64,000 bases of DNA, from positions 5,704,001 through 5,768,000 of the forward strand of contig NZ_AP022598.1 of assembly GCF_010725485.1 (NCBI RefSeq). The letters are read 5' to 3'. This DNA is from Mycolicibacterium parafortuitum (GTDB lineage: Bacteria; Actinomycetota; Actinomycetes; Mycobacteriales; Mycobacteriaceae). The notes beneath the pieces were generated by a model that searched no databases, was not told the origin of the DNA, and saw nothing but the letters and a program-made list of their open reading frames with translations. How positions within the stretch are numbered: position 1 is the first letter of the stretch; each line of letters opens with the position of its first letter. A program made the translations under genes and the position numbers. This document shows, in pieces, positions 9,293-19,681 of this stretch.

Positions 9293-10800
9293 TCGCGTCC
9301 CGCCTCGTCACCAGCCAGGTGTGGCTGATCACCGGCAGCCAGTCGCTGTACGGCCAGGACATCCTCGATCAGGTCGTCGACCATTCCCGCCAGATCGCCG
9401 AACGTCTCGACCGCAGCAGCGAGATCCCGGTGGAGGTGCGCTGCCTGCCGGTGGTGACCGACGCCGACGCGGTGGCCCGAGTCCTCAGCGAGGCGAACAC
9501 CAGCGACGAATGCGTCGGTGTCATCGCCTGGATGCACACGTTCTCGCCGGCGAAGATGTGGATCCGAGGCCTGAAGAACCTGCGAAAGCCGTTGCTGCAC
9601 CTGCACACCCAGTTCGACGTGGAGCTGCCGTGGCACAGCATCGACATGGACTACATGAACCTCAACCAGGCCGCGCACGGCGACCGCGAGTTCGGCTACA
9701 TCCAGTCGCGGCTGTCGACGCCGCGCAAGACGGTCGCCGGACACACCGGTGAGCCGGAGACCCGCAGGCGCATCGGGTCCTGGGTGCGGGCCGCGCTCGG
9801 GCGCGCCGAGCTGTCGACGTTGAAGGTGGCCCGGTTCGGCGACAACATGCGCGGGGTGGCGGTCACCGAGGGCGACAAGGTGGAGGCCGAGGCACACTTC
9901 GGCGCCGCGGTGAACACCTACGGGGTCAACGACCTGGTGGACGCCGTCGAGCGGGTCCAGCCCGCCGACGTCGACAAACTGATCCAGGAATACCTGAACA
10001 CCTACTCCGTCGCACCCGAATTGCACCCGGGCGCGACCCGGCATATGTCGCTGCGACACGGCGCCCAGATCGAGCTCGGACTGCGTAAGTTCCTGCAGGA
10101 CGGTGGCTTCCACGCCTTCACCACGAACTTCGAGGATCTGGGCCGGCTGCGCCAGCTGCCGGGGCTGGCCGTCCAGCGCCTGATGGCCGACGGTTACGGG
10201 TTCGGCGCCGAGGGCGACTGGAAGACGGCGGTGATGTTGCGCGCGGTCAAGGTGATGGCCGACGGGCTGCCGGGCGGCACGTCGTTCATGGAGGACTACA
10301 CCTACGATCTGACGCCCGGGCGGGAACGGATCCTCGGCGCACACATGCTGGAGGTGTGTCCCAGCATCGCTGCCGAGACGCCGTCGCTGGAGGTGCATCC
10401 GCTGGCCATCGGCGACCGCGACGACCCGGTGCGCCTGCGGTTCACCGCCGCCCCGGCCGACGCGGTGATCCTCGGCATCAGCGACATGGGTTCGCGGTTT
10501 CGGCTGGTCGCCAACGCGGTACGCGTCGTCGAGCCGACCGCCCCGCTGCCGAACCTTCCGGTGGCCTGCGCGGTTTGGGAGCCCATGCCGTCATGGGCCA
10601 CCTCCACCGAGGCGTGGCTGATGGCCGGCGCACCCCATCACACGGTGATGACCACCGCGGTCGGTGTCGACACGATCGACGACTTCGCGGAGATGACGGG
10701 CACCGAGCTGCTCGTCATCGACGAGGACACCACGGTGCGCCAGTTCCGGAACGCGTTGCGGTGGAACGACGTCTACCACCACATCGCCGCGGGCCTGTAG
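9289..10800 (+). CDS. araA: L-arabinose isomerase
   Basis: Cytoplasmic manganese-dependent isomerase, 503 aa, converting L-arabinose to L-ribulose. The N-terminus ([16 protein letters not shown]) is diagnostic. The catalytic region shows GAEGDWKTA and [11 protein letters not shown] with the acidic metal ligands, followed by [11 protein letters not shown] with the metal-binding His. Length is the family norm of about 500. It is the last gene of the operon and ends five bases before a convergent gene, with no clear terminator between them. Confidence 0.95.
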   Translation: MIASRLVTSQVWLITGSQSLYGQDILDQVVDHSRQIAERLDRSSEIPVEVRCLPVVTDADAVARVLSEANTSDECVGVIAWMHTFSPAKMWIRGLKNLRKPLLHLHTQFDVELPWHSIDMDYMNLNQAAHGDREFGYIQSRLSTPRKTVAGHTGEPETRRRIGSWVRAALGRAELSTLKVARFGDNMRGVAVTEGDKVEAEAHFGAAVNTYGVNDLVDAVERVQPADVDKLIQEYLNTYSVAPELHPGATRHMSLRHGAQIELGLRKFLQDGGFHAFTTNFEDLGRLRQLPGLAVQRLMADGYGFGAEGDWKTAVMLRAVKVMADGLPGGTSFMEDYTYDLTPGRERILGAHMLEVCPSIAAETPSLEVHPLAIGDRDDPVRLRFTAAPADAVILGISDMGSRFRLVANAVRVVEPTAPLPNLPVACAVWEPMPSWATSTEAWLMAGAPHHTVMTTAVGVDTIDDFAEMTGTELLVIDEDTTVRQFRNALRWNDVYHHIAAGL

Positions 10801-10804
10801 AGGG

Positions 10805-12334
10805 TCAGCTCCCGACGTTGCGTTCAAGCAGCGGGGCGCCCGCGGCCTCGGTGGCGACCTGGGGCCGCGGCGCGACCCGCCCGAACACCATGGACTCGTC
10901 GATGCGGTCCAGCCGGGCGTCGATCGCGTCGAGGACGTAGTTGTGGCGCACGTTCCACGGTCGGTGTGTGCCGGACTTCGGCAGCACATGCGGGGAACGG
11001 TGCACGTACCCGGCGTTGATGTTCCAGGCCGGCTTCTCTTCCATCGGCGCCCCACCCAGATGCGGGTAGGCATGGGTGTAGCCGTGAGAATCCATGTACG
11101 CCAACAACTTCGCGACTGCACGCGCAGTCAGGTCGGCCCGCAGCGTCCACGACGCATTGATGTATCCGACGCACCAGGCCAGATTCGGCACGTCCTCGAG
11201 CAGGTGCTCCTTGTACACGAACCGGTCGGCCGGGCGCACCTGTTGACCGTCGACACTGATCGCGATGCCGCCCAGCGCCTGCAACTGCAGTCCGGTCGCG
11301 GTGACCAGCACGTCGGCGTCGATTCTGTTGCCCGACTTGAGCACGACACCGCGGGCGTCGACGTGGTCGATCTCGTCGGTCACCACCTCGGCGCGACCCT
11401 GGGCGATCGCCTCGTAGAAATCACCGGACAGGATCAGGCACAGCCGCTGATCCCACGGGTCGTACCGCGGCTTGAAATGGGTGTCCACCGGATAGCCCTT
11501 GGGCAGGTAGCCCTTGGCGACCGCGCGGATGAGCTTGCGGCTCAACCGCGGCGCTTTGCGGGCCACCGCGTAGGCGGTCACGATGAACAACACGTTGTAG
11601 AGCCACGCCAGCCGGTAGCCGAGCTTGCGCGGCGGCACCCGGCGCAGCAGGTTCACCACCGGGTTGATGCGCTGTCCCGACAGCAGGTAGGTCGGTGAGC
11701 GCTGCAGCATCGTGACGTGCCCGGCGTCGCGCGACAGTGCCGGGATCATGCTGATCGCGGTGGCGCCGCTACCGATGACCACGACTCTCTTGCCGGTGTA
11801 GTCCAGGTCCTCGGGCCAGTGCTGCGGGTGCACCACCGGGCCGTCGAAGGTGTCCAGGCCGGGGAACTCGGGACGGTACGGGTGGTCGTAGTCGTAGTAG
11901 CCGGTGCCGAAGAACAGGAACCGGGCTCGATAGGTGCGCGGCGTGCCGTTGTGTTCGGCCCTCACCGTCCAGGTGTCGGTGCCCGAATCCCAGTCCGCGG
12001 ACGCCACCCGGGTGTCGAACACGATGTGCCGGTCGATGCCGTGCTTGCGCGCGGTCTCGGTCAGGTAGGTGCGGATGTCCTCGCCGTCGGCGACGTTCTC
12101 CGGGCGGTCCCACGGCTCCCACGGAAACGACAGCGTGAAGATGTCGCTGTCGGAACGGATTCCGGGGTATCGGTGCAGATCCCACGTCCCGCCGATGCGC
12201 GAGCGGCGCTCCAGCACCGTGTATTTGAGCTGCGGGTTGCGCTCCTGGATGCGGTAGGCGGCCCCGATCCCCGAGATCCCCGCGCCGATGATCAGTACGT
12301 CGGAGAACGCCGTCTCCGGATAGGGCTGCTCCAC
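10805..12334 (-). CDS. Flavin-containing (Baeyer-Villiger-type) monooxygenase, EtaA-like
   Basis: A 509-aa FAD/NADPH monooxygenase predicted to insert oxygen into ketones or oxidise S/N centres. It has an FAD Rossmann motif GAGISG (about residues 17-22), the Baeyer-Villiger fingerprint FDGPVVHPQHWP (about 163-174) and a second nucleotide motif GSGATA. Similarity to mycobacterial EtaA-type enzymes is suggested by length and motifs. A strong AGGAGG at 12341-12346 sits six bases before the GTG at 12334, which is why I prefer it over the TTG at 12340. It stands alone, convergent with araA. The substrate is unknown. Confidence 0.85.
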   Translation of the reverse strand: MEQPYPETAFSDVLIIGAGISGIGAAYRIQERNPQLKYTVLERRSRIGGTWDLHRYPGIRSDSDIFTLSFPWEPWDRPENVADGEDIRTYLTETARKHGIDRHIVFDTRVASADWDSGTDTWTVRAEHNGTPRTYRARFLFFGTGYYDYDHPYRPEFPGLDTFDGPVVHPQHWPEDLDYTGKRVVVIGSGATAISMIPALSRDAGHVTMLQRSPTYLLSGQRINPVVNLLRRVPPRKLGYRLAWLYNVLFIVTAYAVARKAPRLSRKLIRAVAKGYLPKGYPVDTHFKPRYDPWDQRLCLILSGDFYEAIAQGRAEVVTDEIDHVDARGVVLKSGNRIDADVLVTATGLQLQALGGIAISVDGQQVRPADRFVYKEHLLEDVPNLAWCVGYINASWTLRADLTARAVAKLLAYMDSHGYTHAYPHLGGAPMEEKPAWNINAGYVHRSPHVLPKSGTHRPWNVRHNYVLDAIDARLDRIDESMVFGRVAPRPQVATEAAGAPLLERNVGS

Positions 12335-12373
12335 TCGCAACCTCCTTTGGTCCGCGTACGTACCACCCTAGAC

Positions 12374-13360
12374 TCAGCCCCTCAGCGCGTCGACGATCTC
12401 GGCCAGCGAGTTCACCGCGATCGGCCCCGGCTGGTACAGGCAGACCCGGTCCGAGACGCCCTCGACCCGGTCCCGGATGTGTTTGGCGATATCGGCGGGG
12501 GTGCCACAGGCTGCGATGGTGTGCAGCACGTCGTCGTCGATGAGCCGGCCCATCTCCTCCCAGCGGCCCTGCTTGGACAGTGCGTTGAGCTCCGGCTGCA
12601 GATCACCCCAGCCGTGCACCTCCAGCACCGGCCGGTAGGCCGGTGTGGACCCGTAGAACGCGAGCAACCGGCGCGCCGACAGGTGGCCGGGGTCCTCGTC
12701 GGCGACCGACACGATGATCTCCGGCACGATGGCCAGCTGATCCCGGGTGCGCCCCGCGGCGGCCAGCCCGGCGGCGACATTCGGCAGCGTGACCTCGTCG
12801 AGAAAGCGTTTCGAACCGAACGGCATCACCAGCAGTCCGTCGGCGACCTCGGCGGTCATCCGCGTCAGCTTCGGGCCCAGCGCCCCGACGTAGATCGGGA
12901 TCGGGTCGAACGGGGCGCGCGGGCGGAACGTCGGCGTCATCAACGTGTGCCGGTAGAAGTCGCCCTGGAAATTCAGCCGCTCGCCGGTGCTCCACGTCTG
13001 GAAGATCGCCCGCAGCGCGCCGACCAGCTCGCGCATCCGCGCCACCGGCTGGTCGAAGTCCGCGCCGAACCGTTTCTCGATCTGCGTGCGGATCTGGGTG
13101 CCCAACCCGAGGGTGAACCGCCCTCCGGACAGCAGCTGATGGTCCACGGCCTGGTGTGCCAGGTGAATCGGGTTGCGTGGAAACGCGATCGCGACGTTGG
13201 TCATCAGGTCCAGCCCGCCGACGGTGGTCGCCAGCGTCAACGGTGTGAACACGTCGTGGGGGCCTTCGAAGGTGAACACACCATCGGCACCGGCGTCGCG
13301 CAGCGCGCGCGCCCGATCGACGGCGTCCACGGGACTGAACAGCGCTGTCATCACCTGCAC
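12374..13360 (-). CDS. LLM-class F420-dependent oxidoreductase
   Basis: Luciferase-like TIM-barrel oxidoreductase of about 328 aa, expected to use reduced F420. Visible family features include GRFTLGLGTQI, the barrel segment PIPIYVGALGPKLTRM and ADGLLVMPFGS; the LGLGTQIR run recalls the MSMEG_2256-type subfamily. The long open frame continues upstream into the opposite-strand amine oxidase, so the start must be chosen: GTG at 13360, GTG at 13354 or ATG at 13351, none with a good ribosome-binding site. It is read divergently from the amine oxidase. The substrate is unknown. Confidence 0.82.
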   Translation of the reverse strand: MQVMTALFSPVDAVDRARALRDAGADGVFTFEGPHDVFTPLTLATTVGGLDLMTNVAIAFPRNPIHLAHQAVDHQLLSGGRFTLGLGTQIRTQIEKRFGADFDQPVARMRELVGALRAIFQTWSTGERLNFQGDFYRHTLMTPTFRPRAPFDPIPIYVGALGPKLTRMTAEVADGLLVMPFGSKRFLDEVTLPNVAAGLAAAGRTRDQLAIVPEIIVSVADEDPGHLSARRLLAFYGSTPAYRPVLEVHGWGDLQPELNALSKQGRWEEMGRLIDDDVLHTIAACGTPADIAKHIRDRVEGVSDRVCLYQPGPIAVNSLAEIVDALRG

Positions 13361-13432
13361 GAGGGGTGAGCCTAATGCGATTGCCGCGGGATAATCGTCG
13401 CTATCCGCACGTTTTCGCGCCAGAATCGCAAC

Positions 13433-14776
13433 ATGGCCGACGTCGTTGTCGTGGGAGCGGGTTTCGCCGGGCTGGCGGCGGCACGAGAGTTGACCGAGCT
13501 CGGGCACGACGTCCTCGTCGTCGAGGGCCGCGACCGGGTCGGCGGGCGCGCGTACACCGGCGCGGTGGCCGGGGTGCCGGTCGACTTCGGCGCGACGTTC
13601 GTCGGGCCGACCCAGGACGCGGTGCTGGCGCTGGCCGCCGAGCTCGGGGTCGACTCGACACCGACCTACGGGCGCGGCAAGAACCTGATCCGGTGGCGCG
13701 GACGGGTGCGTTCCTACCGCAGCACCGTCCCGCGGCTGTCGATCATCGAGCTGCTCGACGTGTCCCGGATCCAGTGGCGGTTCGACCGGCTGACCCGGCG
13801 CGTACCGATAGACCAGCCGTGGACCGCGCCGATCGCCGACGACCTCGACGCGATCTCCCTCGACGGGTGGCTGCGCTCGGTGCACGCCGGCGCGTCCACC
13901 CGCGATCTGATGGCGATCATGGCGCGGGTGACCTGGGGCGCCGAACCGGATGCGGTCTCGATGCTGCACGCGGTCCGCTACGTCAACGCGGCGGGCGGGC
14001 TGAACCGCATGCTCGACGTCGAGGGCGGAGCGCAGCAGGACCGCTTCCTGACCGGGACCCAGGAGATCGCCGTCCGGATGGCGGCCGAACTCGGCGATCG
14101 GGTGGTCCTGGGGAGCCCGGTGCGGCGCATCAGCAGGCAGCCGGACCGGACGCTGACCGTGTCCACCGCCGGCGCGAACCACACCGCCGCCGCGGTGATC
14201 GTGGCGGTGCCGCCCGAGCACCGCGAGGCGATCGAGTTCGATCCCCCGCTACCGCCGGAATACGGTGAGCTGAACCGGCATTGGCCGCAGGGACACCTGA
14301 GCAAGGCCTACGCCGCCTACGAATCCCCGTTCTGGCGCGCCGACGGCTACTCCGGCGAGGCGCTGTCGGACGAGGGTCCGGTGTTCATCACGTTCGACTG
14401 CAGCCCGGGTGACGGCGGCCCGGGGGTGCTGCTCGGGTTCACCGATGCGCGCACGTTCGATCCGCTGCCCGCCGCGCGGCGACGCGAGGTCGCGCTGAAC
14501 GGATTCACCGCGCTGTTCGGCCCGGCCGCGGCGCGGCCGCTGGACTACGTCGACCACCGTTGGGGCGCCGAGACATTCGCTCCGGGCGGCCCGACAGCCG
14601 CGGTGCCACCGGGGGCGTGGACGACGCACGGCCGGTGGCTGCGCGCACCGGTGGACGGCATCTTCTGGGCAGGCACCGAGACCGCCGACCGCTGGACCGG
14701 CTTCCTCGACGGCGCGGTGCGCTCAGGTCTGCGTGCGGCCGAGCAGGTCCATCAGGAGCTCTCCCGGCGGGCATAG
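13433..14776 (+). CDS. Flavin-containing amine oxidase
   Basis: A 447-aa FAD-dependent amine oxidase. The N-terminal dinucleotide fold reads [16 protein letters not shown], followed by [11 protein letters not shown], and the C-terminus has the FAD-contact segment [18 protein letters not shown]. This is the monoamine-oxidase/putrescine-oxidase layout and length. No signal peptide is seen, so it should act in the cytoplasm, releasing aldehyde, ammonia and peroxide. Its 3' end overlaps the convergent hydrolase gene by 25 bases. Whether it feeds the amine pathways at 25-42 kb is open. Confidence 0.88.
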   Translation: MADVVVVGAGFAGLAAARELTELGHDVLVVEGRDRVGGRAYTGAVAGVPVDFGATFVGPTQDAVLALAAELGVDSTPTYGRGKNLIRWRGRVRSYRSTVPRLSIIELLDVSRIQWRFDRLTRRVPIDQPWTAPIADDLDAISLDGWLRSVHAGASTRDLMAIMARVTWGAEPDAVSMLHAVRYVNAAGGLNRMLDVEGGAQQDRFLTGTQEIAVRMAAELGDRVVLGSPVRRISRQPDRTLTVSTAGANHTAAAVIVAVPPEHREAIEFDPPLPPEYGELNRHWPQGHLSKAYAAYESPFWRADGYSGEALSDEGPVFITFDCSPGDGGPGVLLGFTDARTFDPLPAARRREVALNGFTALFGPAAARPLDYVDHRWGAETFAPGGPTAAVPPGAWTTHGRWLRAPVDGIFWAGTETADRWTGFLDGAVRSGLRAAEQVHQELSRRA

Positions 14777-15732
14777 CCCCCGGTCGAGCGGGACGTCTCG
14801 ATGAGCCAGCGCAGCTGCTGGTTGACCTCATCGGGCCGCTCCAGGATCGCGCAGTGTCCGCCGGCGAGTTCGACGAACCGCGCCAGGTTGGGCGCCGTCG
14901 ACGCGATCCGCCGCGCCGAGGTCATCGGCAGCAGCCGGTCGTGGGTGCTGCCGATCACCAGCGCCGGCACGGTCAGGTTGTCCAAACTGATGTGGCGCGG
15001 CCCCATGTTGTCGACGAGCACCCGCGCCCAACCGCCGCGCCCCGCCGGCGGGGTGGCGTTGAACAGCTCGAACACGAAGTCGGTGATCTCCGGATCGGCG
15101 TCGCGGCCGACCGCGATCAATTTCACGAACCGCCGGCTCGGCGCGTCCGCGGCGCGCACCAGCGGCGCCCCGCCGAAGCGCCGGATCACCCCGCCCGCCG
15201 CGCGCACCCGGGCGTCGGCCAGTCGGGCCGGCACGGGCAGCAGGTTCACGTTGCGCAGCAGGTCCCCGGTGGTGGTGTTGATCAGCGCGACCGCCGCGGC
15301 ACGCTGCGGCACCCGGTGCGGCAGGCGCTCCGACCAGGACGAGATCGCGATGCCGCCCATCGAGTGGCCGGCGATGACCGCCCGCTCCCCCGGCGCCAGT
15401 GTCGCGTCCAGCACCGCGTCGAGGTCGGCGGCGAGGTAGTCGAGGCTGTATCCGCCGCGCAGCGGGGGTACCGCGCTGCGGCCGTGGCCACGGTGGTCGT
15501 AGGCGATCACCCGGTAGTCGCGGGACAGGTCGGCGATCTGGTGGGCCCACACCCTGACCGCGCAGGTGATGCCGTGCGCCAGCACGACCGGGTAGCCGTC
15601 CTCGGGCCCGAACACCTCGGCGTGCAGCCGCACACCGTCGCGGGATCGGACGTCGACCACCCGTCCCGGAGGCAGGGCACGCGCCGGGGCAAATCCACTG
15701 CCGCGAGTTCTGGTGTAGGTGCCTCGTGCCAT
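14752..15732 (-). CDS. Alpha/beta hydrolase
   Basis: A 326-aa alpha/beta-hydrolase. The oxyanion motif VVLAHGITC, the strand YDHRGHGRS, the nucleophile elbow GHSMGG and a late catalytic His in GGHCAI are all visible. I start it at the ATG 15732 because GAGGAG lies eight bases upstream; the longer reading to 15840 adds an Arg-rich segment without family character. It shares a 25-bp convergent overlap with the amine oxidase gene. Substrate not assignable (esterase, lactonase or epoxide hydrolase-like). Confidence 0.85.
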   Translation of the reverse strand: MARGTYTRTRGSGFAPARALPPGRVVDVRSRDGVRLHAEVFGPEDGYPVVLAHGITCAVRVWAHQIADLSRDYRVIAYDHRGHGRSAVPPLRGGYSLDYLAADLDAVLDATLAPGERAVIAGHSMGGIAISSWSERLPHRVPQRAAAVALINTTTGDLLRNVNLLPVPARLADARVRAAGGVIRRFGGAPLVRAADAPSRRFVKLIAVGRDADPEITDFVFELFNATPPAGRGGWARVLVDNMGPRHISLDNLTVPALVIGSTHDRLLPMTSARRIASTAPNLARFVELAGGHCAILERPDEVNQQLRWLIETSRSTGGYARRESS

Positions 15733-15864
15733 CGTGAGCGCTCCTCGGGGTCGGCAACGTCGCCGGGTACGTGACTGTACTCGCCGGCCACCACCGCCGG
15801 ATCCCGGATCCGCCGGAGGGTTGAATGGGTGGGCGACCACTCCATCGACTTAGCGAGGCGACAT

Positions 15865-16839
15865 ATGCGTGCGATCCAGATAGCCGAGCTCGACGGTCCC
15901 CGGGCAGCGAAGCTCGTCGAGATCGACGAACCCGCGGCGGACGGGAACTCGGTGCTCGTCGAGGTCCACGCCGCGGGTGTCGCCTTCCCCGATGCGCTGC
16001 AGTCCCGCGGGCTCTATCAGTACAAGCCCGAGATGCCCTACACCCCGGGCGCCGAGGTCGCCGGCGTGGTGCGCTCGGCACCCGACGGCGCGCACGTACG
16101 GCCCGGCGACCGGGTGGCGGGGCTGACGATGCTGTGCGGCGCGATGGCCGAAGTGGTTGCGCTGCAACCGGAGCGGGTTTTCCCGCTACCCGACTCGGTG
16201 TCGTTCGAGGCGGGCGCGGGGATCCTGTTCAACGACCTCACGGTGCAGTTCGCGTTGTGCGAACGGGGCCGGCTCGCACCGGGCGAGACCGTGCTGGTGC
16301 ACGGCGCCGCGGGCGGCATCGGAACCTCCACGTTGCGGCTGGCGCCCGCCTTCGGCGCCGGCCGGACGATCGCGGTGGTCAGCACCGAGGACAAGGCCGA
16401 CGTGGCCCGCGCGGCCGGGGCGACCGACGTGGTGCTCGCCGACGGTTTCAAGGACGCGGTCAAGGAGCTCACGGGTGGGCGCGGCGTGGACATCGTCGTC
16501 GACCCGGTCGGTGGAGACCGGTTCACCGACTCGCTGCGATCACTGGCACCCGGCGGGCGATTGCTCGTCGTCGGCTTCACCGGTGGCGATATCCCGACGG
16601 TGAAAGTCAACCGGTTGCTGTTGAACAACGTCGACGCCGTCGGCGTCGGCTGGGGCGCCTGGACGATGACCCACCCCGGCTATCTGCAGCAGCAATGGGC
16701 CGAACTGGAGCCGCTGCTGGCCACGGGTAAGGTCGCGGCCCCTGAACCGGTCGTCTACCCGCTGGAACGCGCCGCCGAGGCGATCGCTTCGCTGGAGGAC
16801 AGGTCGGCGCGGGGCAAGGTGGTCGTCGCGATCCGCTGA
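15865..16839 (+). CDS. NADPH:quinone oxidoreductase family protein
   Basis: Medium-chain dehydrogenase/reductase of 324 aa without catalytic zinc ligands, resembling quinone oxidoreductases (QorA-type). The N-terminal GroES-like domain includes PYTPGAEVAG; the Rossmann domain has VLVHGAAGGIG. The start is the ATG at 15865 preceded by GAGG; a GTG or ATG upstream would add residues lying in a promoter-like segment. It is transcribed alone, before a LuxR regulator on the same strand. Electron acceptor unknown. Confidence 0.86.
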   Translation: MRAIQIAELDGPRAAKLVEIDEPAADGNSVLVEVHAAGVAFPDALQSRGLYQYKPEMPYTPGAEVAGVVRSAPDGAHVRPGDRVAGLTMLCGAMAEVVALQPERVFPLPDSVSFEAGAGILFNDLTVQFALCERGRLAPGETVLVHGAAGGIGTSTLRLAPAFGAGRTIAVVSTEDKADVARAAGATDVVLADGFKDAVKELTGGRGVDIVVDPVGGDRFTDSLRSLAPGGRLLVVGFTGGDIPTVKVNRLLLNNVDAVGVGWGAWTMTHPGYLQQQWAELEPLLATGKVAAPEPVVYPLERAAEAIASLEDRSARGKVVVAIR

Positions 16840-16843
16840 ACGA

Positions 16844-16898
16844 GCAAAACTGTCGTTTTTCGGACCGGGAACGCCGGAAGTACTGCAGGACAGTTTGC
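16844..16898. repeat. Imperfect inverted repeat between two genes
   Basis: GCAAAACTGTC (16844-16854) is complementary to GACAGTTTGC (16889-16898) with one unpaired base and a 34-nt loop, itself containing CCGG-rich sub-palindromes. It fills the 79-bp gap between the quinone oxidoreductase and the LuxR gene. It could be a terminator or a dispersed mycobacterial repeat; other copies would have to be sought elsewhere in the genome. Confidence 0.55.
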
Positions 16899-16918
16899 CC
16901 GCTGCGATGATGTAGCGC

Positions 16919-19681
16919 GTGCCGAGGGCCAGCCGGGATGCCACCGCCGATGCGCGGATCGCCGGTTTCCTGCCCGCGGCAGCCGCCGAACCCACCGTGC
17001 TCGTCATCGAGGGCGAGGCCGGCATCGGCAAGACCACGTTGTGGCTGTCCCAGCTCCAGCGTGCGCGCGACGCCGGGTTCGAGGTCTTGACGGCACGCGT
17101 CGGGCAGGCCGAATCGGTGATGGCGTTCGCCGCGCTGGCCGACCTGCTCGGTGACATCGGAGACGAACATTTCGCGTCCCTGCCCGACCTGCAGCGCCTC
17201 GCGCTGGACCGGGTGTTGTTGCGCGCCGGCGACGGCGGTCCGGCCACCGACCAGCGTGCGGTGGCCGCCGCGTTCGTGGCGGTGCTGCAGGCACTCGAGA
17301 AGGCGGCGCCGGTGCTGCTTGCCGTCGACGACGCGCAGTGGCTCGACACGTCGAGTCGCACCGCGATCGAGTTCGCCGTGCGCCGGCTCCGGGGCCGGTT
17401 CGGAGTGCTCGCGACCGAGCGGTGCGCCCCCGGCGCGGGGACCGCGGCGCAATGGCTGAGGCCTACCCGGCCGGACGGGTTCGACCGGGTCAGCGTCGCA
17501 CCGATGGACTCCGGCCGGCTACATACGCTGATCGCGGACCGGCTGGGGCGAAAGCTGCCCCGGCCCACCGTGTTACGCATCTCCGAGATCTCCGGCGGTA
17601 ACCCGTTTTTCGCACTCGAGCTGGCCCGCGCCCACCTCGACGGCGGCTCGGGCACCGGTTCGCCGCTGCCCGCCACCCTCACCGACGTCGTGCGCCGCCG
17701 GATCGGCTCGCTCGACGAACCGGACCGCACGCTGCTGCTGAGCATCGCCTGCGTGGCCGACCCTTCGGTGGACCTGCTGGCCGCTGCCCACGTGGTGGAC
17801 GCCGAAGCCCTGATGGCGCGCCTCGAACACCTTGACGGCGCGGGCATTCTCACCATCGACGGCAACCACGTCCGGTTCGCCCATCCCCTGTTGGCCGGGG
17901 GTGTCTACACCGACGCGACGCCCACCGCACGACGCGCGATGCACCGCACCATGGCGGCGCTGGAAACCCAGCCCGAGCTGCGGGCGCGACACCTGGCGCT
18001 GGCGTCGGCCGGCGGTGACGACGAGATCTTCACCGCATTGGACCGGGCCGCGGACTCCGCGCGGGCCCGTGGCGCTCCGGCGGCCGCCGCCGAACTGCTG
18101 GATCTGGCGATCTCCCTCGGCGGCAACGATCCGTGGCGGCGGATGAAGACCGCCGAGAACCATTTCCTGGCCGGGGACACGGCGAAGGCGGCGGCGGCAC
18201 TCGGCGCCATCGACACGATCGAACCGGCGATCCTGCGTGCGATGGCCGCGATCCTGCTCGCGACCGTGCTGATGTACGACAACGAGCACATCCGCGCGGT
18301 GGAACTCTTGCGCAGCGCACTCGACGACGCCGCGGGCAATGTTCCCGTGCAGATCCAGGTGCTGCTGCGGCTGTCGTTCGCGCTGAACAACAGTGGCGAG
18401 CTCGACGATGCCCGCAGGCACGCCCGGGACGCGGTGAAGCTGTCCGAGGAGTTCGGTGTGCCCGGCGTCATCAGCGCCGCGCTGGCCTGGTCGGTGAACA
18501 TCAATTTCCAGTGCGGGCGCGGTGTCGACGAGGATGCGCTGGCGCGGGCGATGAAGCTCTACGACAGCACCCTCGACGTGCCGATCATCTTCCGCGCACC
18601 GTTCGTGCACGCGCTCACGTTGTCGTGGACCGGCCGGCTGGAGCAGGCGCACCGCGAACTCACCGCGGTGCGCACCGTGTGCGTCGAACGCGGCGCGGAG
18701 AGCGACATGATGGCCGTCGCCGGCTTCCTCGCGATCAACCATCTGTGGCGGGGCCAGATCGCCGAGGCCGAGGCAGAGGCCGCCGAAACCGTGGAGCGCG
18801 CAGAACAACTCGGTGGCGACGACGTCCTGATCCTGCCGATGACGGTTCGCGCCGCGATCGCCGCGTACGCGGGCCGCATCGACGAAGCGCGCTCCGATGC
18901 CCGCTGGGTGCTCGGGGCGATCAGGAACCGGCAGGCCTCCCACATCGCGGACTGGCCGGGGATGACCCTGTGCTTTCTCGAGGAGTCGCTGGGCAACCAT
19001 CGCGAAGCCCTCGACGCCCTGGATACATCGTTTCTGGAGGCCGGCCAGGCTCCGCCGACCGAGCTGATCCACGCCTGGCATCTGCCCGATGTGATCGAGG
19101 CGATGGTCGGGGTCGGACGCGTCGACGACGCCGAGATGCTGACCGGTGCCCTCGAACGCAACGGTGCCGAACACGACCGACGCTGGATGCGGGCCGTCGG
19201 TGCGCGCTGCCGGGCGATGCTGCTGGCCGCGCACGGCGATGTCGCCGCGGCCAAGGCGTCCGCGGATCGGGCGATGACCGAGCACGATCGTCTCCCGATG
19301 CCGTTCGAGCGGGCCAGAACTCAGCTGTTGCTGGGCCAGCTGCAACGCCGGTTACGTCAGAAGACCACGGCAGCAACGAATCTGACCGAGGCATTGGAGA
19401 CGTTCGAGCGGCTGGGCGTGCCGCTGTGGGCGCAGCGCGCCCGCACCGAACTGTCCCGCGCGGTCATCACCCCGTCCGACAGCCTCAGCGGGCTCACCCC
19501 GTCCGAGCAGCGCGTCGCCGAGATGGCGGCCTCGGGGGCGACCAACAAGGACATCGCCGCGGCGATGTTCATCAGCGCCAAGACCGTCGAGCACAACCTG
19601 ACCAGGATCTACCGCAAGCTCGGCATCAGCTCGCGTGCCGAACTGGGCAGGCGGATAGACCGGCCGGCCGGCCCTAGGTGA
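16919..19681 (+). CDS. LuxR-family (LAL-type) ATP-dependent transcriptional regulator
   Basis: A 920-aa regulator with an N-terminal AAA/STAND ATPase, a long helical TPR-like middle and a C-terminal LuxR helix-turn-helix. Walker A is GEAGIGKT near residues 32-39 and Walker B VLLAVDDAQWLD follows. The last 60 residues contain LTPSEQRVAEMAASGATNKD and VEHNLTRIYRKLGI, a clear GerE domain. Such proteins integrate ATP and an inducer to activate nearby catabolic genes, so the adjacent oxidoreductases and monooxygenases are candidate targets. The GTG start lies only a few residues before the P-loop, as is usual for this family. The 3' end overlaps the convergent SDR by eight bases. Confidence 0.9.
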   Translation: MPRASRDATADARIAGFLPAAAAEPTVLVIEGEAGIGKTTLWLSQLQRARDAGFEVLTARVGQAESVMAFAALADLLGDIGDEHFASLPDLQRLALDRVLLRAGDGGPATDQRAVAAAFVAVLQALEKAAPVLLAVDDAQWLDTSSRTAIEFAVRRLRGRFGVLATERCAPGAGTAAQWLRPTRPDGFDRVSVAPMDSGRLHTLIADRLGRKLPRPTVLRISEISGGNPFFALELARAHLDGGSGTGSPLPATLTDVVRRRIGSLDEPDRTLLLSIACVADPSVDLLAAAHVVDAEALMARLEHLDGAGILTIDGNHVRFAHPLLAGGVYTDATPTARRAMHRTMAALETQPELRARHLALASAGGDDEIFTALDRAADSARARGAPAAAAELLDLAISLGGNDPWRRMKTAENHFLAGDTAKAAAALGAIDTIEPAILRAMAAILLATVLMYDNEHIRAVELLRSALDDAAGNVPVQIQVLLRLSFALNNSGELDDARRHARDAVKLSEEFGVPGVISAALAWSVNINFQCGRGVDEDALARAMKLYDSTLDVPIIFRAPFVHALTLSWTGRLEQAHRELTAVRTVCVERGAESDMMAVAGFLAINHLWRGQIAEAEAEAAETVERAEQLGGDDVLILPMTVRAAIAAYAGRIDEARSDARWVLGAIRNRQASHIADWPGMTLCFLEESLGNHREALDALDTSFLEAGQAPPTELIHAWHLPDVIEAMVGVGRVDDAEMLTGALERNGAEHDRRWMRAVGARCRAMLLAAHGDVAAAKASADRAMTEHDRLPMPFERARTQLLLGQLQRRLRQKTTAATNLTEALETFERLGVPLWAQRARTELSRAVITPSDSLSGLTPSEQRVAEMAASGATNKDIAAAMFISAKTVEHNLTRIYRKLGISSRAELGRRIDRPAGPR

